In this document: in pieces, positions 57,780 through 64,000 of the stretch | Position numbering within the stretch: the stretch's first letter is position 1 | How the letters are laid out: the number at the start of each line of letters is the position of its first letter | Origin: Paenibacillus baekrokdamisoli | GTDB taxonomy: Bacteria > Bacillota > Bacilli > Paenibacillales > Paenibacillaceae | NCBI RefSeq assembly: GCF_003945345.1 | Contig: NZ_AP019308.1 | Location: 1,302,001 to 1,366,000, forward strand | DNA length: 64,000 nucleotides | Direction: 5' to 3' | Program-made: the position numbers and the translations under genes | Notes under the pieces: generated by a model | What the model saw: only the letters and a program-made list of their open reading frames with translations | What the model was told of the DNA's origin: nothing | Databases searched by the model: none

Positions 57780-59465
57780 GTGGCTGACATGGTTTCTTTG
57801 GCTTTAATGGATGATATCCTGCGACAAACGACAGTTGTAGAAAAGTCTTACCCTCTATGGGGAGGTATGCCGCTTACTAAGGGCAATGTATCACGCGTAC
57901 TGTCAGATGGCAAGGCTGCCGACCTTCCTGTCGGAGTATTCGGATCAAGGAAGGTATCTGCGCCATCAGGGCTTACATTGGCTTCTCAATCTTCCTTTGT
58001 ACTTATGAGTTCTCTGCCGGTAAACTCTACTCAAGCAATCGTTGTTTATTATGACGGTACATCTGTATACGCTTGTGTAGTAACAGAAATCAATTACGTG
58101 GTTAGTTATGGAACCGCTGTTGTAATAGCAACCACTGCATCAGGTCAAAATCCTCTGAACGGTTTTATTGATGGTAACATAGTATCGCTGGGCGGCGGTA
58201 AGTTTTTAACTTGGTATACATCCTCAGGTAACACAATGGGAGTAGTGTTAACCGTTTCAGGTTCTGCAGTGTCTGTAGGCTCTGTGTACAGTTTGGCTAC
58301 CGGAGTTACTACTATGTTCTTCTCTATAGGTGTGCTGACGGTTGGATCTAAATACGTTGCTATGTACAGCGACGGATCAACCGTAAAAGCTGTTGTATTA
58401 ACAATAACAGGTACTACGATTGCGCTAGGCTCTGTTGCTACTCTTGTTACGGCTGCTGTGTACGGGTCATATATGAGCGGGTGCGGATTGAGTGCAACAC
58501 TAGGGGTTGTAACGTATTCTACAGCTTCTGCAACATTCATTATAGCCTTCTCGGTATCAGGAACGACGATAACCGCAGGTACGGCGCTGAACGCGACATC
58601 GTCAGCCAATAATAACTCGCTTAGGATATTCCCTCTGTCCGCCACGACTTGCGTAGTATTCTATGGAGGCTCTAGCAACTATGCAGGAGGTTTCACTTGT
58701 TCTATAAGCGGGACAGTTGTTACTAAACTTGCAGGATTAACGCTTATGTCTCCAGGGAGCCAGGTAAACTATTTGTGGGTTATGCCTATAGACGGAATTG
58801 GAGCGTTTGCTGTGTTTACCAACTCTTCGAGCAGTTCGTACTTATAAGTATGCGTAGTAAACTGCTCGACAGATGGCACTACTGCAATCCAGTCCGCCTT
58901 ATCGAATATATTCGGTTCTTCGTCACCATCGTCTAATATGTATTCAAGTAACTTTACAGCTACTTCTGACATCGTTAACAAACGCGTCACTTTTGCTTAC
59001 GCGGGCACATTGAATTCTGGACTTAGTATTGTAAAGACAGGCAGCGTTAGTTGGCTCGGCGGAATTAATTTCAACCTAGTCGATAGCGGCACAGTTCAAA
59101 ATCTACCGATCAGCGCAACAATTAATATAACCCCAGCAAGCTCGGTTTTCCTATCGGCAGACAAGGTTTTGTGCTTATTCTTAGGAACAATAGGAGGGGT
59201 TGCACAAAGCGCGGTAGTACTGCTAACGCCTGAAACTGCTCTGAGTTACGCCGGAGCCGCTTATGATATGGCGGTAGGGATAGCCACTGGAGATGCTAAG
59301 GTAGCCCTAAAAGGTATTGTAACAATAGCTGCCGGAGGGCTTATGGCGGGGGCACAGTATTACTACGACTCCAATGGCGTTATCACCCTAGTAGCTACAG
59401 GTAACACATCTCTAGGCAAAGCGGTATCAACAACAGAAATAGTCTTGAAAGACTATATATTCTAA
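57780..59465 (+). pseudogene. Large tail protein interrupted by an in-frame TAA
   Basis: GTG start after AGGAGG. The frame is open for 355 codons, stops at TAA 58845-58847, then continues in the same frame without another stop to 59465, for a total of 561 codons. The product is beta-rich with repeating strands (VSVGSVYSLATGVTTMFFS, IALGSVATLVTAAV), propeller- or lectin-like, and the distal part carries VFLSADKVLCLFLGTIGG. There is no ribosome-binding site for a second start at ATG 58938. It is probably a receptor-binding protein broken by a point mutation (CAA to TAA would suffice), or read through. Confidence 0.7.
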
Positions 59466-59476
59466 TTAATGAGGAG

Positions 59477-59767
59477 TTGTTAACAAAGTACATTGCGGGT
59501 GTAGTTGTATTAATAGGAGAGCAAGCAGAAGAGGTTGAGTGAGGTATCTACGTAGGCGACTGCCTATACTCAGAACCTAACTTAACTATCCACGACGTAT
59601 CCAATATAGAGGGTATATAACCCCTCAAATTCTGCTACAAACCATAGCAAGGATTCTCTCAAAATCTTAACTACCTTCCATCTGATTCAGACAAAGTAGT
59701 AAGTCTGAGAAAAGAGCTCGAAGCTGTTCAAGAAGCCGTTATTGCTATAATGGATCTCTTGATGTAG
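59477..59767 (+). pseudogene. XkdW-position gene with three in-frame stops
   Basis: One reading frame runs the whole length with no shift but is interrupted by TGA (59540), TAA (59618) and TAG (59645). Readable parts are KYIAGVVVLIGEQAEEVE, GIYVGDCLYSEPNLTIHDVSN and SDKVVSLRKELEAVQEAVIAIMDLLM, the last a coiled coil as at the end of phage proteins in the XkdW position. A normal start is not obvious. Position (after the fibre, before XkdX and XhlA) fits the PBSX order. Confidence 0.55.
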
Positions 59768-59796
59768 CTAACAAGCTAATGAAGGGAGGTGATACA

Positions 59797-59922
59797 ATGT
59801 ACGCATTCATTCTTAGCATGTGGGTGGCAAAAAAGATCATAGAAGGAAAAGTAAGAAGCTATTCACCTAAATTCATTTCACCAGAAGAAGCTGATTTGGT
59901 TCTAGCAACGCCGCAACTATAA
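59797..59922 (+). CDS. XkdX-position small protein (41 aa)
   Basis: ATG after a very strong AAGGGAGGTG. The product (MYAFILSMWVAKKIIEGKVR, then SPEEADLVLA) has the size and location of XkdX, a short protein between fibre and XhlA genes in PBSX-like phages. The family call is tentative. The frame is intact, unlike its upstream neighbours. Confidence 0.5.
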   Translation: MYAFILSMWVAKKIIEGKVRSYSPKFISPEEADLVLATPQL

Positions 59923-60034
59923 GATAACCTGCTGAGCTGATTAATAGTTTCATATTCGACACGGTAGACTTCGCATAGGCGGGGCTATTTTTAATTTCTG
60001 CAGGTTTAATACGAAGATTCTTATATACAGAATG

Positions 60035-60060
60035 AAGCCTCGCCTAGTGCGAGGCTTTTC
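60035..60060 (+). terminator. Terminator before the lysis genes of prophage 2
   Basis: AAGCCTCGC / GCGAGGCTT, a perfect 9-bp stem with a five-base loop, followed by TT. The stretch 59923-60081 holds no gene; a weaker CGCATAGGCG hairpin lies near 59970. Related to the hairpins at 33898-33965 in prophage 1. Confidence 0.65.
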
Positions 60061-60081
60061 CTTTTGGAGAGGGGGGATCAA

Positions 60082-60375
60082 GTGGCTGAGATGCAGATAT
60101 TGAATGATATTGCTGTGAAAGTAGGGAAGCTCGAAGCGCTCCAAGAGACAAATGCTAAAGCCATTAGTGATTTGACTTCGAGCGTCAATAGACTTGTAGA
60201 TCGGTTGGGGCAATCAGATGACCTTGCTCGAGAAGCAGATCAACGAGCGCGATCTGCTCATCATCGACTTGATAAGATAGATAAAATCATTTTCTGGTGT
60301 GGATCAACTGTAATCGGTGGAATTATTGTAACCATTGTTGCTTATGGCATGAAGGGCGGATTTACTACGCCTTAA
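60082..60375 (+). CDS. xhlA: XhlA-type holin-associated membrane protein
   Basis: 97 residues from a GTG after GAGAGGGGGG. A coiled-coil N-terminus (VGKLEALQETNAKAISDLTSSVNRLVDRL) is followed by HHRLDKIDKIIFWCGSTVIGGIIVTIVAYG, the XhlA/haemolysin pattern with one C-terminal transmembrane helix. It acts with a holin to release the endolysin. Prophage 1 uses a different holin. Confidence 0.85.
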   Translation: MAEMQILNDIAVKVGKLEALQETNAKAISDLTSSVNRLVDRLGQSDDLAREADQRARSAHHRLDKIDKIIFWCGSTVIGGIIVTIVAYGMKGGFTTP

Positions 60376-60394
60376 GAAGAGAGGATGATAGTTC

Positions 60395-60670
60395 ATGGAA
60401 TGGAATGTGATTTCGCAATTGCTCGATCCAAAGTTAGCAATTGTTCTAGCAGTTTGTTGGGTGCTTGGATTTATCTTGAAACAAACTCCAAAGGTACCGA
60501 ATTGGAGCATTGTTTATATTGTCACAGTCTTCGCTATAGTCTTTGCTGTGTGGATTATGGGAATTAGTGCCTTATCATTCTTGCAAGGCTTCTTATGCGG
60601 AGCTGTGAGCGTGTACGGCTATCAGATGGTAAAGCAAGCTAAAGAAGGAGCTGAAAAGAATGCAAACTAA
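60395..60670 (+). CDS. Holin (XhlB-position, phage holin 5_2-like)
   Basis: 91-residue holin with hydrophobic helices at about 14-30, 40-55 and 58-75 and a charged C-terminus (KQAKEGAEKNAN). VLAVCWVLGFILKQTPKVPNW is typical of small phage holins from Bacillota. GAGAGGATGA precedes. The stop overlaps the endolysin start by 11 bp. Confidence 0.8.
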   Translation: MEWNVISQLLDPKLAIVLAVCWVLGFILKQTPKVPNWSIVYIVTVFAIVFAVWIMGISALSFLQGFLCGAVSVYGYQMVKQAKEGAEKNAN

Positions 60671-61580
60671 AAGCCCTAGTAATTTGAAGGTTATCGACGT
60701 ATCCCACCATCAAGGCTCTATCAACTGGCCCAAGGTTAAGTCAGACGGCGTTGATGGTGCCTTTATCAAGGCGACAGAAGGGAAAACGGGTATTGATTCC
60801 AAGTTCTCATCCAACGCTACAGGAGCCATCCTAGCGGGGCTGAAAGTAGGGTATTACCACTATGCACATCCAGAGAATAACCCTGCTGAGGTTGAAGCAG
60901 CTAACTTTGTAAACAAGGCTAATGGCTTCGCAGCCGACTTTCCGCATGTACTGGATGTTGAAGGGAAAGCGGACAGTCTAGGAGCCGTGAAGTTGACAGC
61001 TTGGTGTGTAGCGTGGTTGAAGGAAGTGGAACGCCTTACAGGGCATTCTGTGATGATTTATACGGGGGCGAGCTTCGCTAGATCATACTTAGGCAAGGAA
61101 TTGAGCAAGTGGCCTCTTTGGATTGCTCATTACGGAGCAGCTAAGCCAATGGAAAATAACATATGGTCTGAATGGTCCGTGTTTCAATATGCGGACAATG
61201 TTAAGGTAAGTGGAATCACTGGTAGTGTCGATATGAACGTGATGGAGAAAGCTTTTTACGATAAGCACACCATTAAGCTACCGGCTCCAGAACCAACGCC
61301 AACAGAAAACATTAAAGTCATCGTTGACGACAAGCTGACTGCCTACGGACGTATAATCAAAGGACACGTATATCTGCCGATTTGCAAACTAGGTGAGGAG
61401 TTAGGGTATGTGGTTGACTGGAATGCTAGAGCCGCAACGCCCTACATTAACGGCAAGCCAATAACGTTTTACGAAGCTATCGATGGCTTGACCTATATTG
61501 GTGTACGTGCTGTAGCCGAATTGCTTGGCGGTACTGTATCATGGAACGTAGAAGAGAAGAAGGTATTTTTCTATAAGTAA
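60660..61580 (+). CDS. Endolysin of prophage 2: GH25 lysozyme with copper-amine-oxidase-like domain
   Basis: 306 residues, the same domain order as 37979: GH25 with VIDVSHHQGSI, FIKATEG and LDVEGKA (the Asp-x-Glu pair), then a cell-wall-binding domain (VDDKLTAYGRIIKGHVYLPICKLGEELG). It would release the tail particles by lysing the producer. High similarity to the other endolysin offers a site for homologous recombination between the prophages. Confidence 0.92.
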   Translation: MQTKSPSNLKVIDVSHHQGSINWPKVKSDGVDGAFIKATEGKTGIDSKFSSNATGAILAGLKVGYYHYAHPENNPAEVEAANFVNKANGFAADFPHVLDVEGKADSLGAVKLTAWCVAWLKEVERLTGHSVMIYTGASFARSYLGKELSKWPLWIAHYGAAKPMENNIWSEWSVFQYADNVKVSGITGSVDMNVMEKAFYDKHTIKLPAPEPTPTENIKVIVDDKLTAYGRIIKGHVYLPICKLGEELGYVVDWNARAATPYINGKPITFYEAIDGLTYIGVRAVAELLGGTVSWNVEEKKVFFYK

Positions 61581-61583
61581 TAC

Positions 61584-61618
61584 AATACCCCACTGGTTTA
61601 TTATGCTGGCGGGGTATT
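61584..61618 (+). terminator. Terminator after the endolysin
   Basis: AATACCCC / GGGGTATT hairpin with a 19-base loop that can itself pair partly, followed by ATATTGTTTG. It ends the late operon of prophage 2. Confidence 0.6.
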
Positions 61619-61674
61619 ATATTGTTTGTCATGGAAATTAGCGTCCAATCATAATTTTAAATGAGGTGATAAAA

Positions 61675-61854
61675 ATGAACTTAAATCAAAACGGAGCATT
61701 TATTTTTATTTCTGAATCCCCAAACGGTAAATATGTTATGCTGATTCCAGTTGGAGATAAAGAAGAACAAATTGTAATACCCAAACATTCGTTTGATAAA
61801 GATTACGAACTTGTAACAAATAACACTTACAGAAAAAAGCCGCTAAGCGGTTAG
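61675..61854 (+). CDS. Hypothetical protein (59 aa)
   Basis: ATG after AATGAGGTGATA; a GTG at 61666 is in frame but leaves no room for the ribosome-binding site. Beta-rich sequence (GAFIFISESPNGKYVMLIPVGDKEEQIVI). It ends inside a bidirectional terminator that it shares with the convergent Septu genes. Unrecognised; the low GC content suggests cargo. Confidence 0.5.
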   Translation: MNLNQNGAFIFISESPNGKYVMLIPVGDKEEQIVIPKHSFDKDYELVTNNTYRKKPLSG

Positions 61855-61863
61855 CGGCTTTTT
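61833..61863. terminator. Bidirectional terminator between convergent genes
   Basis: AAAAAAGCCGCTAA / TTAGCGGCTTTTT with a four-base loop. It serves both the forward 59-residue gene and the reverse PtuA/PtuB operon, whose stop codons lie within the hairpin. Confidence 0.85.
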
Positions 61864-62601
61864 AGTAGGGAGAGCAAAGCTTTGAATTGTGTACCAAAGC
61901 GTTTCGAGTTCCTCATTCCATAAGCCTTCTGATTTTAAAATATCAATCACTTCTACGAATAACTGATTATTAATAATTTCTGTCGCAACTGTACCTGCGT
62001 ATGCTTCGGGAGCAGTACCTTCCTCCATTATATTTGAGGCAGACTGAACAATTTGGTTTCTCCTACGTGTTGTTTTTTCATCGTTGTAGGTTCTACATTT
62101 TTTTACTAGAGATTCTATTTCTTTGTGAACAGCTTGTGAGACTTCAAACCTTGGAAAGACAACTTTTCTCGAGTCATTGAGTTGTAATAATTCGATTGTT
62201 TCTTCCCCTACAGAGGTCAAACCAATAAACCTGTAACTATTTAAAGCTAAATGTTCTCTTGGATCCATAAGTGCTGGATTAACAATAGGATGAACCAGAG
62301 TATCATGATTTGACTTTTTACCATTACATCTTTTGCAACTAGGTAAAAGATTATCCCATACTACTACTAGGTCAGGGTTACTAGATTTATCTTGGAAATG
62401 TTCGACTTCCATATACTTAGATTCAATGTTCAGCTTACACTCGCAGTATGCACATTTTGAATGAGAACTCTCTAAAAGTGCACGCTCAATATATGTTTGC
62501 TTCCAAACAGGTTTTCCTGTTAATTTAAATTCTTCAGTTAGTCTCGAAATTACTTCATCTGTAAGTTCAGTCGGTTTTGGTAGTTTTTTAATTTTTATCA
62601 T
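61843..62601 (-). CDS. ptuB: HNH endonuclease, PtuB-like (Septu defence)
   Basis: 252 residues. A zinc-binding HNH core is clear: CAYC (about 50-53), the catalytic EHF (His about 71), NLLPSCKRCNGKKSN (second Cys pair about 91-94). A helical C-terminal part of ~120 residues follows, as in PtuB. The gene overlaps the upstream ATPase gene by 4 bp (ATGA). In Septu systems PtuB is the DNA-cutting effector bound to the PtuA ATPase. Assigned from domain architecture and pairing. Confidence 0.82.
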   Translation of the reverse strand: MIKIKKLPKPTELTDEVISRLTEEFKLTGKPVWKQTYIERALLESSHSKCAYCECKLNIESKYMEVEHFQDKSSNPDLVVVWDNLLPSCKRCNGKKSNHDTLVHPIVNPALMDPREHLALNSYRFIGLTSVGEETIELLQLNDSRKVVFPRFEVSQAVHKEIESLVKKCRTYNDEKTTRRRNQIVQSASNIMEEGTAPEAYAGTVATEIINNQLFVEVIDILKSEGLWNEELETLWYTIQSFALPTKKPLTA

Positions 62602-63776
62602 GATACATCACTTCCAAGAGATGCTAATTGTAGCTTTAATAGTTTTCTTAAGTGATTACTGGGGTGTATCATCTGATCTAACACTTCAAACGACCTTTTT
62701 CCATCCTCAAAATTATCATTCTCCAAGGCAAATTCAAAGTCATTTAAATACTTAATAAAAAGTGGGGATCTAGTTTCTTCAAGACCCATCACATCTAAAA
62801 GGATTTCTTCAACTGTCCACCCTTGAAATCCATACTTGCTTGAAGAGATTTCTCGAATAATGACACTTTCATTCTCATCTCTACCTAAAGAAATGATTTC
62901 ATTTGGTGCTGTTGCCTGTATCACATGAGCGCTATGGGTTGAAGTTATAAACTGTGCTTTTGGAAATATCTCCTTTAAAGTATAAACAAGATTACTTTGC
63001 CATTTTGGATGAAGGTGTAAGTCTATTTCATCAATTAGAACAACACCTTCGAATTCACTAATTAATAAATTATCGTTTGAAAATCTTAGTTCTATTTCTT
63101 TTATTAAGCCTAAAATAATAAAAATTAAGGATTTATAACCGGAGGATAGATATTCAAAATATATCTCGGAATTATCTTTTTGATTAAGCATAATATCATT
63201 TGTTCCGCCTTTTACTCTTGAGAAAGAGATTTCCGGGTCAATTTTATGAAAAATTGATTTGGCAAATTCTAAATTATGTTGTTGTGCACCAGTAAGAGCA
63301 TCTTCATGTTTTGACCATAAATGTCGACTCACAAACCAGTTTTTTGCGTCCGATATACCCATACCGGATACAAGTAAACTATTATCGTCGTTCTTCGTAT
63401 CTCTTGAAATAGAATGTAGGGGAATATAATCAAACGTTCTATTAGTTTTAATCGATATTATATTGCTAGCATATTGATTTCCCAACACAAGATGGCCGGT
63501 AAAATGTTGTGGATCATCTGGATGGAAGTTGCTTTTAGTAACTTTGAATGTTTCACCAGCATCAATAACAACCTCCCAATTTCCACTTTCATGATCTGCT
63601 TTTTTTCTTAATAGAGCATTATAATTATGAGAAAATGTTTGGGCAATACACTCTAAAATTGTTGTTTTACCGATACCGTTTGGACCGCAAATAATATTCA
63701 TATTGTCATTAAAATTAATAGTTAGATCTTCTATACCACCAACTCCATGAATATGTATCATCTTTATCTTAGTCAT
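62598..63776 (-). CDS. ptuA: AAA ATPase, PtuA-like (Septu defence)
   Basis: 392 residues from an ATG at 63776 preceded by GGTGAGGTG; the frame is open to 63863 but without family resemblance. It is an ABC/SMC-like ATPase: ITGVGG-type start (MIHIHGVGGIEDLTINF), Walker A GPNGIGKTT (about 31-39), signature region YLSSGYKSLIFI, Walker B VVLIDEIDLHLHP (about 245) and the switch motif TSTHSAHVI. Paired with the HNH gene it forms a type I Septu module. It lies on the reverse strand after the prophage 2 lysis genes. Confidence 0.82.
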   Translation of the reverse strand: MTKIKMIHIHGVGGIEDLTINFNDNMNIICGPNGIGKTTILECIAQTFSHNYNALLRKKADHESGNWEVVIDAGETFKVTKSNFHPDDPQHFTGHLVLGNQYASNIISIKTNRTFDYIPLHSISRDTKNDDNSLLVSGMGISDAKNWFVSRHLWSKHEDALTGAQQHNLEFAKSIFHKIDPEISFSRVKGGTNDIMLNQKDNSEIYFEYLSSGYKSLIFIILGLIKEIELRFSNDNLLISEFEGVVLIDEIDLHLHPKWQSNLVYTLKEIFPKAQFITSTHSAHVIQATAPNEIISLGRDENESVIIREISSSKYGFQGWTVEEILLDVMGLEETRSPLFIKYLNDFEFALENDNFEDGKRSFEVLDQMIHPSNHLRKLLKLQLASLGSDVS

Positions 63777-63942
63777 TTGACACCTCACCATTCCTATTGT
63801 ATTAATATTACATGGATCGGAAGTACCGAAGGGCGTAGTTCGAAAGCGTCGACAAACAACCACGCTACCTTAATCCCATAATATCCCAACCATTAGCAAA
63901 GTAGTTCATTTCTTTGCGAAGTCTATTTAAACAGTTTCTTAA

Positions 63943-64000
63943 TCATTTGAAAATATCAAATGAGGTCCAGTTATAAACTTTGTTATAGGCTGACTTCTTG
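63943..64000 (-). CDS. Partial copy of the conserved 67-aa basic protein
   Basis: The last 18 codons (KKSAYNKVYNWTSFDIFK and stop) match the C-terminus of the gene at 40689; the remainder lies beyond the window. It is on the same strand and follows the cargo genes of prophage 2 as its paralogue follows those of prophage 1. It stops five residues earlier than the other copy. Confidence 0.65.
   Translation of the reverse strand, partial: KKSAYNKVYNWTSFDIFK

Noticed and set aside
58769..58990. Reverse-strand gene across the broken tail gene
   Set aside because: It lies antisense to a continuous forward coding frame, has no clear ribosome-binding site and resembles no family.
1..64000. tRNA, rRNA or insertion sequences
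   Set aside because: No cloverleaf, rRNA segment, transposase or terminal inverted repeats of an IS were recognised by eye.

Overview
The window looks like a low-to-mid GC Bacillota chromosome, most likely Paenibacillus or a close relative. Two features suggest this: both GH25 endolysins carry a C-terminal copper-amine-oxidase-like cell-surface domain of the kind common in Paenibacillus, and the phage genes follow the PBSX/xkd order of Bacilli. Host assignment is inference. No tRNA, rRNA, CRISPR array or transposase was seen.

Two related contractile-tail (myovirus, PBSX-like) prophages lie head to tail. Prophage 1 runs from before base 1 to about 40.9 kb. It holds a replication module (MazG-like hydrolase, sliding-clamp-like protein, family A DNA polymerase, DUF3310, VapE-type primase/helicase, VRR-NUC nuclease, SNF2 helicase), an ArpU-like late regulator, a small accessory locus with a candidate type I toxin-antitoxin, a complete head module (terminase to connectors), a complete tail and baseplate, three large receptor/depolymerase genes, and a holin/GH25 lysis cassette. 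Two reverse-strand genes with nucleoside-deoxyribosyltransferase-like and TIR-like domains interrupt the replication genes. A lipoprotein moron interrupts the tail genes. A DUF6941-like plus holin-like gene pair sits after the endolysin.

Prophage 2 runs from about 41 kb to beyond 63.8 kb. It has an ImmA/XRE immunity module with three operator-like dyads, its own VapE and ArpU-like genes, and a complete tail, baseplate and lysis set. Terminase, portal, capsid and connectors are gone. Two separate deletions left a conserved ~140-bp element between them and a 28-codon stub of the HK97-gp10-like gene. This is the layout of a phage-tail-like bacteriocin (tailocin), although one tail-fibre gene is cut by an in-frame stop and the next small gene by three. 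A Septu-type PtuA/PtuB pair follows the endolysin.

Comparing the two prophages exposes shared regulatory architecture. Hexamer iterons and an AT-rich stretch follow each vapE, with diverged motifs (TGTCAC versus TGTAAC). Four 11-bp-spaced repeats overlap each ArpU stop codon and precede a tandem extended -10 promoter, which an intrinsic terminator follows within about 40 bp. A second terminator plus a conserved leader precedes the scaffold gene. Together these suggest a late operon controlled by antitermination. The right end of each prophage seems to be a cargo slot between the endolysin and a conserved 67-residue reverse-strand gene.
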